This document shows, in pieces, positions 51,631-60,200 of a stretch of DNA of 64,000 nucleotides. The stretch spans positions 62,001-126,000 of the forward strand of contig JAVJTA010000019.1 of the NCBI GenBank assembly GCA_040219135.1, written 5' to 3'. The first letter of the stretch is position 1, and every line of letters begins with the position of its first letter. The position numbers were made by a program, and so were the translations under genes. The notes beneath the pieces were generated by a model. It did no database searches and was not told the DNA's origin. It saw nothing but the letters and a program-made list of their open reading frames with translations. Origin of the DNA: UBA7803 sp040219135 (GTDB lineage Bacteria > Pseudomonadota > Gammaproteobacteria > Pseudomonadales > Azotimanducaceae).

Positions 51631-52545
51631 ATGGCCAACCGTCCACCCGTCGACTACATCCAGCGGACGCGGGAGCAATACGACGCCCTCGGCTATCCAC
51701 CGTATCGCTGGGTGTACAGCGACACGCCACCGCCGTTCGTACCGCTCGCGAAACCGCTGCGGCAGTCGCGCCTGGGCCTGATCGCCTCGGGCGGTATCTA
51801 TCGCGTCGGCCAGATCGCCTTCCACTTCCGTGACGATCTCAGCTACCGGGAGATCGACGTCGATACGCCCGTCGCGTCACTGCGCGCGACCCACTTCGCC
51901 TATGACCTGACCGACGCGCGCGCAGACCCCAACGTGGTGTTTCCGCTCGAAACCCTGCGGCGCTGCGTCCGCGAAGGCTTGCTCGGCGGTCTGGCGCAGC
52001 GCGCCTTCACGTTCATGGGCGGCATCTACTCGAGCAGCAAAGTCCGCGACGTGCTGGCGCCGGCCCTGGCCCAGCGCCTGCGCGCCGAGGCCGTCGATGC
52101 GGTTCTGCTGGTTCCTGTCTGACCGGTGTGTCATCAGTCCGTGGGACTGATCGCAAGGGAGATCGAAAGTCAGGGAATCCCGACGCTGAGCATGTCGAGC
52201 GCACGCTCGATTACGGCCGCTGTGGCGCCGCCGCGGGCCGTGTTTCTGGACTTCCCGCTCGGGCACACCGCAGGCCGACGCAACGATCCCGCCAACCAGA
52301 TGGAGATCATGCGTGCGACCCTTGAGACCTTCGAAGCGATCGACCAGCCAGGCACCATCGTCGACCTGAGCCACCAATGGCAGCCGGACGACGCCTGGAA
52401 AGACAGCGTCATGCGTCCGCGCCTGGATGCCGCGAACCGACACTCCGACGAGCGGGTAGAACGCCACGCGTCCCCGCAGTATCAGAGCGCGGAGGACGCC
52501 CGGGCCGCCGACCCCGACTGCCCGACCTGCGTGTTCCCTGGCTGA
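51631..52545 (+). CDS. GrdB-related selenoprotein B family protein (in-frame UGA = Sec164)
   Basis: 304 residues if UGA at 52120-52122 is read as selenocysteine. Start ATG 51631 has AGGAGAAC upstream. The N-terminal half (YIQRTREQYDALGYPPYRWV, LGLIASGGIYRVG, VFPLETLRRCVREG) and the motif VDAVLLVPV-U164-P-V-C167-H-Q-SVGLIAREIES follow the glycine/sarcosine/betaine reductase selenoprotein B family; cysteine homologues have C at the U position (VPxCPVCHQ). The frame stays open for 141 codons after the UGA and ends with a CPTC motif. A hairpin suited to SECIS follows. In aerobic proteobacteria this family's substrate is not established. A redox role using UxxC is inferred. Confidence 0.85.
52133..52151 (+). 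promoter_or_regulatory. bSECIS-like hairpin after UGA 52120
   Basis: ATCAGTCC pairs perfectly with GGACTGAT (eight pairs) around loop GTG. The loop begins 18 bases after the UGA and starts with G, as bacterial SECIS elements require. Confidence 0.78.
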
Positions 52546-52602
52546 TTCCGCCCCGTCGCGTGACGACGGTCCGGGCGGACTCAGACCGGACTCAGGCCGG
52601 AC

Positions 52603-53118
52603 TCAGAGGGCGGCCTGACGCCGCAGCGGCATCGGCGCGCAGTCCGCTTCCAGGGTCTCCACCAGATCGTGGAAAGCGGCCCGGTTGGACTCGTTCATGT
52701 CCATGAGGATGCGGTGCGCTTCCAGAACCCGGGTGCGCACTTCCTCTTCCGTGGCCGCACAGCACGCCAGCTCTTCGAGCTGCTCGCCGTGCTCGAGGGG
52801 CTGCTGCACGACGTTGAACACGTCGTCGAGCCCCATAGTCGTGAGAATCCGGGTGACGTCCGGCCGCGTGGAGACCAGCGTCGGCCGATAGCCGAACTGG
52901 CGCCCCGCACGGATGGACAGTTTGGCGAGCAGGCCCAGCGACGTGCTGTCGATGCTCTCCGTGTCTGCCAGATCCACCACCACCGACTGAAAGCCGGCGT
53001 CATTGAACATACGGTCCAGGAAAGAATCCACAGCCGTGCACAGGGTCAGACGGACGTCGCCCTGAAACAGCAGCACGTAAACACCCTGGTGATCACCAAC
53101 CAGAATACGACCGCGCAA
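52603..53118 (-). CDS. STAS-domain anti-sigma factor antagonist (HsbA-like)
   Basis: 171 residues from TTG 53118, which has GGAG eight bases upstream; TTG 53124 would overlap the upstream stop. The N-terminal ~100 residues are a STAS domain (VYVLLFQGDVRLTLCTAVDS, VVVDLADTESIDSTSLGLLA) with a Ser/Thr cluster S-T-S at the usual phosphorylation site. The C-terminal helix region (HGEQLEELACCAATEEEVRT) has a Cys pair. Together with the adjacent PP2C response regulator it matches the HsbR-HsbA arrangement of Pseudomonas, a partner-switching system that controls an anti-sigma factor (FlgM in Pseudomonas). Confidence 0.85.
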   Translation of the reverse strand: MRGRILVGDHQGVYVLLFQGDVRLTLCTAVDSFLDRMFNDAGFQSVVVDLADTESIDSTSLGLLAKLSIRAGRQFGYRPTLVSTRPDVTRILTTMGLDDVFNVVQQPLEHGEQLEELACCAATEEEVRTRVLEAHRILMDMNESNRAAFHDLVETLEADCAPMPLRRQAAL

Positions 53119-53120
53119 GA

Positions 53121-54230
53121 TCAAGTCTCCCGTTGTACGACCAGACAGGTCATGTCGTCGGGTCTATTGCCGACGTTCAGATCCATGTCCAGCAAACTCC
53201 ACATCTCCTCGACACTACCGCCCTCGCTGGCGGCTCGCAGCAGACGCTGCTCCTTTCCGGACAGGTCGCCTGCGCCCATGACGTCCAGGACTCCGTCGGA
53301 AAACATCACCAGGCGGTCTCCGGGTTCCAGCCGGATGACCTGCGCGGTGTAGGCGACCTCGTCGAACAAGCCAACCGGCTTTCCCTTTTGTTCGACGAAC
53401 TCGCTGGCACCAGCCCGGTTGAGAATGGCCGGCGGGTAATGCCCGCCATTCACCAGGCGGATCTCGTCATTGACGAGATCTCCCACGCCGAGCAGCAGCG
53501 CGACGTGTTTGTCCATATCCTGCTCCAGAAGTTCTCGATTTATCCACTCGAGAATCTCGCCGGGCTCGACCAGCATACTCGGTCGGAACTCCCGCCGCAG
53601 GCGCCGTGAAAAATTCTTCAGCAGCACGGTCACGAACGCCGAAGACGCGCCATGACCGGATACGTCCGCCACGTAGAAGGCGAAGTGGCGGTCCGATATG
53701 CGGAAATAGTCGACGAAGTCGCCGGACAGGATCAGCGACGGCAGAATGTGATGTTGAAGCCGGTAGCCGTCGATGGCCATGGGATTGGGCGGCAGCATGC
53801 CGAGCTGAATGTAGCGACCGGCGCGCTGATCACGCTCGAGATCGCTGATCGCGCGACCGAGGCGTCGTTCCGCATCGGACGCGACGGCGCGATGGCGCGC
53901 AGACACCGCCTCGAGGCGCTCAGCGAGGGCCGCATCCGCCATGGGTAACGTCCAGACGTCGCTCACCCCCGAGCGCAGCGCGTCGAGCAGCAGATCCGCG
54001 TCGGCCTGCTCCAGGCACGCCAGCACGACGGGCACGCGCGGGTGCGCATCGACGATGCCACGCGCCTGTTCGAGCTCATCGACGATCACCGCTTCCGGTG
54101 CCGCGTGCTCGCAGAGGTTCATGACGACCTGCATATCTGTCGCTCGTTGCACCGGGTAGCCGAGTTGGGTGAGCTGCTCCAGGAGGTGAGCCGCCGGTTC
54201 ATTGTCGGCTGCTGCCAGAACCAGGCTCAT
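53121..54230 (-). CDS. Response regulator with SpoIIE/PP2C phosphatase output (HsbR-like)
   Basis: 369 residues. The N-terminal ~115 residues resemble a receiver domain (AVIVDELEQA with candidate phospho-acceptor D51), but the usual Lys-Pro after strand 5 reads Leu-Pro (WTLPMAD), so phosphorylation control may be altered. After a coiled linker comes a PP2C-type domain with metal-binding Asp residues: LSGDFVDYF, VADVSGHGASSAFVTVLLK, NGGHYPPA, MFSDGVLD and RPDDMTCLVV. It would dephosphorylate the downstream STAS protein. The two genes abut on the same strand. Confidence 0.88.
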   Translation of the reverse strand: MSLVLAAADNEPAAHLLEQLTQLGYPVQRATDMQVVMNLCEHAAPEAVIVDELEQARGIVDAHPRVPVVLACLEQADADLLLDALRSGVSDVWTLPMADAALAERLEAVSARHRAVASDAERRLGRAISDLERDQRAGRYIQLGMLPPNPMAIDGYRLQHHILPSLILSGDFVDYFRISDRHFAFYVADVSGHGASSAFVTVLLKNFSRRLRREFRPSMLVEPGEILEWINRELLEQDMDKHVALLLGVGDLVNDEIRLVNGGHYPPAILNRAGASEFVEQKGKPVGLFDEVAYTAQVIRLEPGDRLVMFSDGVLDVMGAGDLSGKEQRLLRAASEGGSVEEMWSLLDMDLNVGNRPDDMTCLVVQRET

Positions 54231-54321
54231 GCTTGACGGTGTAAAGCCATCATAGATGGGATGCGAACGGTACTCTCTATTCCCACGAATGACAAGCTAG
54301 TGGGCTGTGTGCCGAACGAGC

Positions 54322-55050
54322 CTAGAAATCGTCCAGAAATGGGTCTTCCTGGACCTTGCCGTCGTCGATCAGGTAGGCACGCCGCTGCAGGTAGGCGTCG
54401 CGGATGAACAGGTATCTGTCGCCGGAGATCAGCTTCTCCGAAGACAGCAGCTGGGCCCGGGAATCGACCACGTCGAGGGCACCGATGAGGGCACGGTCGC
54501 GGTTCGGCGAGATCAGCAGCATCGGATTGGTGAACAGGTCGAACACCATGCCCACTGCGGAGCTCGTGGTGGCCGGTCCGCGCACGGGGATGGTCAGGAA
54601 CGGGCCCTGGCCGCCGGCCCAGCGGGCGAAGGTCTGGCCGAAATCCTCCTCGTGACTCGGCAGGCCGTTGGCCGCCGCGACGTCGAAAAGGCCGCCGATG
54701 CCGACGGTCGAGTTGACCAGAAAGCGGGTGAAATCGCCGAGCCCGGTGCGCGGCTTGCCCTGCAGAACCTGGTTCACAGCGACCGCCGGGGTGCGCAGAT
54801 TCTCGAACACGTTGCCGATGCGACGCTGAACCGGATCCGGCGTCACGGCGTCGTAGCCCCGGGCGATCGGTCGCAGGAACCAGCGATCGAGCGCGTCGTT
54901 GAAGGTGAATATCCGCCGATTCACGGGCTCGAACGGGTCCTGGGCATCCTGGGGGTCCTGAGCACCCAGCGCCGCGGCAGGAAGGAGCGCGGCGAGCACG
55001 AAGGCGGACAGGACGACGATCCTGGCGATGCCAGAGGTCACGGACTTCAC
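54322..55050 (-). CDS. MlaA/VacJ-family protein without lipobox
   Basis: 242 residues from GTG 55050, overlapping the stop of the DUF2063 gene (GTGA). Signatures of MlaA: DPFEPVNRRIFTFNDALDRW, GNVFENLRTPAVAVNQVLQG, FLVNSTVGIGGLFDVA, DFGQTFARWAGGQGPFLTIP and GPATTSSAVG. MlaA proteins are normally outer-membrane lipoproteins that remove mislocalised phospholipids with OmpC and the Mla transporter. Here the leader (VVLSAFVLAALLPAAALGAQ) has no Cys, so the protein would be soluble or inserted without lipid. The translational coupling to the metallophore maturation genes is unusual. Confidence 0.88.
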   Translation of the reverse strand: MKSVTSGIARIVVLSAFVLAALLPAAALGAQDPQDAQDPFEPVNRRIFTFNDALDRWFLRPIARGYDAVTPDPVQRRIGNVFENLRTPAVAVNQVLQGKPRTGLGDFTRFLVNSTVGIGGLFDVAAANGLPSHEEDFGQTFARWAGGQGPFLTIPVRGPATTSSAVGMVFDLFTNPMLLISPNRDRALIGALDVVDSRAQLLSSEKLISGDRYLFIRDAYLQRRAYLIDDGKVQEDPFLDDF

Positions 55051-55856
55051 GGGCTTGCGTCTCCAGATTGGCGGCGGGTACCGAGCACGACCTCAGCATT
55101 TCGCAATCGCTCCAGGGTTGCAAGGCCCTCACGGTGGACCGTTTCCGGATGCAGCGCCGTCGCCTGACCGGCCACCCGGTCCAGGGCCTCGGCGCCGCTG
55201 ACGTCGCCTTCCAGCGCATCCAGCAGCGCCATGGTCAGTGCGTTCACCTCCATGAAGCGAACCCGATCGTCGCGGCGTCGGAACACGACCAGCTGGGTCG
55301 GCGAGTCCCCGGGCGCCTCGGGCTGATGGTCCGGGCCGATCTGGTGGACGGGAAAGGCGTAGGCGAGCTTCCAGATCAGCGGTGAGACCACTACGACCTC
55401 GGCAAGCAAGTCGCCATCCCGATAGATGCCGTCCTCGGGAATCTCCTCCTCGGCGACGCTGAGCGCGAGCTCCACCCACTCGTAGTGACACAGCTCGAGC
55501 AGAAACGGCGGCAGGTCGTTCGGCCGGCCATCGCCGAGCGAAAGATCCGGGACGGTGGCGAGAAAACTCAGAAACTCCTGGGAGATCTCGAGGAAATAGG
55601 GCGACTCGCTCGGGTGCCGATGAACGAATGCCCGAACCAGAGCAGGCCAGCGCTCGCCGGCCAGCAGGCTCTTCGCCACGGGGAACGCGCCCGCGAGGAA
55701 CGACTCGATGTTGTTGTAAAACAGATCCAGGTAGATCTGCATGCGCCGCGCTTCGACATCGGCCGGCCGCGGATGCACCGCGGGGTTGCGGATGTGGGCG
55801 GCGAAGTCGAGCTGGTGCTCGACGAAGCCCGGCAGATTGTCACCCCGTCGCGGCAC
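55047..55856 (-). CDS. hvfC: DUF2063 RiPP maturation partner (HvfC/BufC-like)
   Basis: 269 residues from GTG 55856, overlapping the end of the MNIO gene by 17 bases. N-terminal DUF2063 domain (HQLDFAAHIRNPAVHPRPAD, YLDLFYNNIESFLAGAFPVA, WPALVRAFVHRHPSESPYFL, LPPFLLELCHYEWVELAL) and a C-terminal winged-helix-like part (VVFRRRDDRVRFMEVNALTM). DUF2063 proteins deliver precursor peptides to their MNIO partner, as MbnC does with MbnB in methanobactin synthesis. The gene order precursor - MNIO - DUF2063 is conserved in such clusters. The fourth gene, usually a DoxX-type membrane protein, is replaced here by an MlaA-like gene. Confidence 0.88.
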   Translation of the reverse strand: MPRRGDNLPGFVEHQLDFAAHIRNPAVHPRPADVEARRMQIYLDLFYNNIESFLAGAFPVAKSLLAGERWPALVRAFVHRHPSESPYFLEISQEFLSFLATVPDLSLGDGRPNDLPPFLLELCHYEWVELALSVAEEEIPEDGIYRDGDLLAEVVVVSPLIWKLAYAFPVHQIGPDHQPEAPGDSPTQLVVFRRRDDRVRFMEVNALTMALLDALEGDVSGAEALDRVAGQATALHPETVHREGLATLERLRNAEVVLGTRRQSGDASP

Positions 55857-56682
55857 GCTGCCCGGCCGCGCCCTGGAGGGAACGGATTCGCTCGACCTCG
55901 GCGAGCAGATCGTCCATGGGCGGGAAGTTGAAGTCGCGCTCGAGCAGCGTGGGCATCACGCCCCACTGCCGGTAGGCGGCCGCCAGCAGCTTCCAGACCG
56001 GCTCGATCACGGCGGAGCCATGACTGTCGACCCGCAGGTCCTCGGCCTCCACGTAGTGGCCGGCAACGTGCACGTAGACCGTACGCGCCGCGTCGATGTC
56101 ATGCAGGAACTGATACGGGTCGTAGCCGGAATTGATGCTGTTGACGTAGATGTTGTTGACGTCGAGCAGCAGGTCGCAGTCCGCCTCGGCGAGCACCGCA
56201 TTCACGAACTCGACTTCGCTCAACTGCGCTCCAGGCGCCGCGTAGTAGGAGACGTGCTCGATGCCGATGCGCCGCTCGAGAATGTCCTGGGTCTGACGGA
56301 TCCGACCGGCCACGTGATGCACCGCCTCGTCGGTGAACGGGATCGGCATGAGATCGTAGAGATGGCCCTTGTCGTCGCTGCAGTAGCTCAGGTGTTCCGT
56401 GTAGCAGTGCACGTCGTAGGCATCGAGAAACCGCCGCACCGCCTTCAGGAATTCGCTGTCCAGAGGCGCAGGACTACCGAGGGACAGAGACAGGCCGTGA
56501 CAGACCAGCGGAAACCGCTCCGCCACGGCCCGGAACTGGCGGCCGAAACGGCCGCCGACACCGATCCAGTTCTCCGGGGCCACTTCCATGAAATCGACGG
56601 CGGCGTCGTCCATGTCGGTAACCTCGGACATCAGGCCACGGCGCAGGCCGAGACCTGCGCCCTGCACCGGAAACCGCGTCAT
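55840..56682 (-). CDS. hvfB: MNIO (DUF692) RiPP maturase (HvfB/BufB-like)
   Basis: 280 residues from ATG 56682; longer frames run through the precursor gene's repeats and are not used. TIM-barrel MNIO signatures: GAGLGLRRGLMSEV, DFMEVAPENWIGVGG, H62 in CHGLSLSLGS, YTEH at 94-97, LLLDVNNIYVNS (D174), VHVAGHY (H205, H209), RVDSHG (D219, H221) and LLERDFNFP (E248). These are the expected multinuclear iron ligands. It would act in the cytosol with O2 to convert precursor cysteines to heterocycles (oxazolone/thioamide or thiooxazole in characterised relatives). It begins 25 bases after the precursor stop. Confidence 0.92.
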   Translation of the reverse strand: MTRFPVQGAGLGLRRGLMSEVTDMDDAAVDFMEVAPENWIGVGGRFGRQFRAVAERFPLVCHGLSLSLGSPAPLDSEFLKAVRRFLDAYDVHCYTEHLSYCSDDKGHLYDLMPIPFTDEAVHHVAGRIRQTQDILERRIGIEHVSYYAAPGAQLSEVEFVNAVLAEADCDLLLDVNNIYVNSINSGYDPYQFLHDIDAARTVYVHVAGHYVEAEDLRVDSHGSAVIEPVWKLLAAAYRQWGVMPTLLERDFNFPPMDDLLAEVERIRSLQGAAGQRAATG

Positions 56683-56707
56683 CGAGTTGGTGTCGCGAAC
56701 GCCGGCC

Positions 56708-57061
56708 TCAGGCGCCGCCGCACTTACCTTCGCCGCACTTGCCCTCGCCTCCGGACTTGGACTCGCCGCATTTACCTTCGCCACACTTGCCCTCGCCTTC
56801 GGACTTGGACTCGCCGCACTTGCCCTCACCTTCGGACTTGGACTCGCCGCACTTGCCCTCACCTTCCGATTTGGACTCGCCGCACTTACCTTCGCCGCAC
56901 TTGCCTTCGCCCTCGCCCTTGGCGAGCAGATCGTAGCCGGAATCGAGTTCCGCGGCGCCGAACGGCGTGCTCTGAACGTCAGCGAAGCTGCTCGTAGCCA
57001 GGGATGCTACAAACGCAGTACCGACGGCAGCAACGACCGGCTTCATTCTCATTTTCAGCAT
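56708..57061 (-). CDS. hvfA: Cys-repeat RiPP metallophore precursor with eight EGKCG motifs
   Basis: 117 residues from ATG 57061 (AGGAG nine bases upstream); TTG 57067 is an alternative. A Sec signal peptide ends near SSFA-D (residue 27/28), followed by a short acidic leader (FGAAELDSGYDLLAKGE) and then eight EGKCG units, two of them single-spaced by ESKSEG linkers and the rest in tandem pairs. All eight cysteines lie inside EGKCG and none elsewhere. EGKCG repeats are the substrate motif of MNIO enzymes in bufferin/HvfA-type metallophores, which bind copper in the periplasm. First gene of the operon with the maturase genes. Copper stress would be the expected inducer; no operator was identified. 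Confidence 0.9.
   Translation of the reverse strand: MLKMRMKPVVAAVGTAFVASLATSSFADVQSTPFGAAELDSGYDLLAKGEGEGKCGEGKCGESKSEGEGKCGESKSEGEGKCGESKSEGEGKCGEGKCGESKSGGEGKCGEGKCGGA
56714..56914 (-). repeat. Repeats encoding EGKCG units
   Basis: Near-identical 15-base units for Glu-Gly-Lys-Cys-Gly alternate with 18-base units for the Glu-Ser-Lys-Ser-(Glu/Gly)-Gly linkers. High nucleotide identity between units points to recent expansion or recombination. Confidence 0.85.
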
Positions 57062-57243
57062 TTTCAAGATCTCCTCTCCGAGGCCAACCCCCGGCCATGA
57101 TGTGATGATTCGACAGCAGACCCTTCGGTGACGGTTTGTCGTTACTGCTTCTTCCAGGTCTTGCGGTACGACCCGGCGGCCAGCACTTTGGTTCCGCCGT
57201 GTCGGACAGGATGCTACCAGTTCCCCGCCGGTTGCGCCGGCGC

Positions 57244-60200
57244 TCAGACCAGTCCGAGTTCCCGTTCCAGCGCGACGAACTCCCGGTCCAGGCGCTTCGG
57301 CGAGATCTTGCCGCGCGTCCCGAGTGGCTCGGCAAACAGCGCGATACGCAGTTCCTCGACCGCGAATCGCAGGCGCTGATAATCGGCGTCGGCCGTGCCG
57401 GCTGCCGCCGACAGCACCTCGAGACGGGCTTCGAAACCGCGCACCACGGCGCTCGCGTCGCGATCCTTCAACACCCTCCCGTGCAGGTGTTCGAGCCGGT
57501 AATCGAGCGCTGCCAGATAACGCGGCAACTCGGTCAGGTACTCCCTGGGCGTCTGCGACAGCACGTCCGCCGGCACCAGGCGCTCGATCTGACGTGCCGC
57601 GTCGGCCCGCGCATCGGCAAAGGCCGGCGAATCCAGCGCCTGCAGCTTGCGGGCCAGCTCGAAACGCAGCGCCAGGATCCGACGCAGCGCGACGACGGTG
57701 TCCTCGAACACGGCGGCCAGCGCGCCGTTGCGCTCGCGCAGGCGGGCCTCGAACTCCTGGCCGGTGCGCGGCAGGGTGCCGTTGGCGAAAAAACAGTACC
57801 AGACCGCGCCGCGCAGCATTTCGTCCTGGAGCGCGCGGGCATTGCCGAGGGGTGCGTAGTGCAGACCGAGCTCGCGCTCGCGCTCGGCGCGCTTCTTCAA
57901 GTGCTTCGCGCTCGGACCGAGGCTGAGCAGCGCCAGCCGCGCGAAACCGCGCGGGTTCTCCCGGCGCTGCTCAGCCTGCGACGCCAGCGCCTTCAGATCC
58001 ACGTGGTCGCCGCCGTCCACCAGCGCCGGATACACGACCACCTGCCTGCCGCCCTCGTTGAGCACCCTGGATGGCTCGAGCGTCACGCCGTCAGGAAAGC
58101 GGCTCAGTCCGTGCTGCTCGACGCCCTCTCCGAGCCCGGCTTCCACCCGCGAGCGCACCTCCGCGGCGAACTGCGCCTGCAGCACCGCCAGATCCCGACC
58201 CTGCGCCAGCAGCGCGCCGTTGTCGTCGACCACCTGAACGTTGATCAGCAGGTGCGGATCGATGCGGCTGCGATCCCAGTCATCGGCGCCGATGCGCACG
58301 CCGTAGAGACTCTCGACGAGCTGAGCCAGCGCCACTGGCAGCCGGCCCTGACGGTAGCAGTCCATCCGCAGCAGGCGCGGCAGCATCTCTTGGACCTTGT
58401 CCGGCACCGGCGCCAGCAGGCGCCGCTTGCCTTTCGGCAGCGACCTCAGCCAGTGCTCGCAGACCGCCGGGAAGAAGCCGGGGACGGACCACTCCAGCGC
58501 CTCAGCCACCACCGCCGGAAGCGCGCCGAGAGGCACCCGCAGCGAGATGCCGTCGTCGGGTTCGCCGGGCGCGAAGCGATATTTCAGCTCGAAGCTTGCC
58601 TCCCGCAGGGTCAGCGACGACGGATAGTCGTCGTCGCCGAAACGCACATTTATTTGCGGTGTCAGGTCGGATTCCGTGAAGAACAGCGGCTTTCGCGCCA
58701 CCTCGCCGGCTTTGCGCCACCAGCGCTCCAGCTGCACGAGGCTGGCGACGTCCGCGGGCAGACGTTCCGCATACAGCGCTGCCTGCACGTCTTCGCTGAC
58801 CAGCAGGTCGCGGCGCCGGCCGCGCGCCTCACGATCCAGGAGTTCCCGGGTCAGCGCCAGATTGTGTTCGAGGAACGGCAGAGCACGCTTGACGTCGCCG
58901 GCCACCAGGCCATGGCGGATCATCAGTTCGCGGCTGTGGGCGGGATCGATGCGCGTGTAGCTGATGCGGCGCCGGTCGGCCAGCGGCAGCCCGTAGAGGG
59001 TCACGGACTCGAAGGCCACCGCCTCGCCGCGCCGCGCGCTCCAGTGCGGCTCGCTGTAGCTGCGCTTGACCAGATGGGTCGCCGCCGCCTCGATCCAGGC
59101 CGGCTCGATAGCCGCCACGCAGCGCGCATAGACCCGTCGGGTTTCGGTGATCTCGCCGGCCATGAGCCACTTCGGGGTGCGTTCGGCGAGACCGGACCCG
59201 GGAAAGATGCGGAACCGCAGATTGCGCGCGCCGAGGTAGGCGCCCTTCTCCTCGTGCATACCGATCAGGCTCAACGAACCGGCCAGGACAGCCTTGTGGA
59301 TGTCGACGAACGCGGCGGGCTGCTGATTCGGCCGCATGCCCAGATCCCGCACCGCGAGCAGAAGCTGACGGTGCAGCTCGCGCCACTCGCGCATCCGCGC
59401 CGGGGCCAGGAACTGCTTTTCGAGCAGCCGTTTCAGGCCGTTGCGGGTGTTCTCCTGGCGCGCCTGCTCGTGAAAATTCCACAGCTTGAGCAGCGCCAGA
59501 AAGTCCGAGCGCTCGTCGTTGTAGGTATCGTGCGCGCGGTCTGCGGCAGCGCGCTTGTCGAGCGGCCGCTCGCGCGGGTCCTGCACCGCAAGACCGCTGG
59601 CGATGACGAGCAGTTCGGCCAGGGAGCGGTGCTCGTCCGCGGCGACCAGCATGCGCGCCAGGCGCGGGTCCACGGGCAGTCGGGCCATACGCCTGCCGAT
59701 GTCGCTGAGCCGGCCGTCGACCAGCGCCCCGAGTTCCTCGAGCAGTTTGCGTGCGTCGCGCACCGCGCCGGCGTCGGGCGGATCGAGGAAAGGAAACCGC
59801 GCCACGTCGCCGAGGCCGAAGGCCTCCATGGACAGCACCACGGCGGCCAGGTTGGTGCGTTTGATCTCCGGATCGGTGTACTCCGGGCGGCCGAGAAAAT
59901 CAGACTCCTCGTAGAGCCGGTAGCAGACGCCGGGCGCTACCCGGCCGCAGCGCCCCATGCGCTGGTTGGCGCTCGCCTGGGACACCGGCTCCACCGGCAG
60001 CCGCTGCAGCTTCGAGCGGTAGCTGTAGCGGCTGATACGGGCGACGCCGGGGTCGATCACGTAGCCGATGTTCGGCACCGTGATGGAGGTCTCCGCGACG
60101 TTGGTGGCAAGTACCACGCGCCGGCGTTGGCCGGGTTGAAAGACCCGCTGCTGGTCGCGGCTGGACAGGCGCGCGTACAGCGGCAGGATGTCGAAACGAT

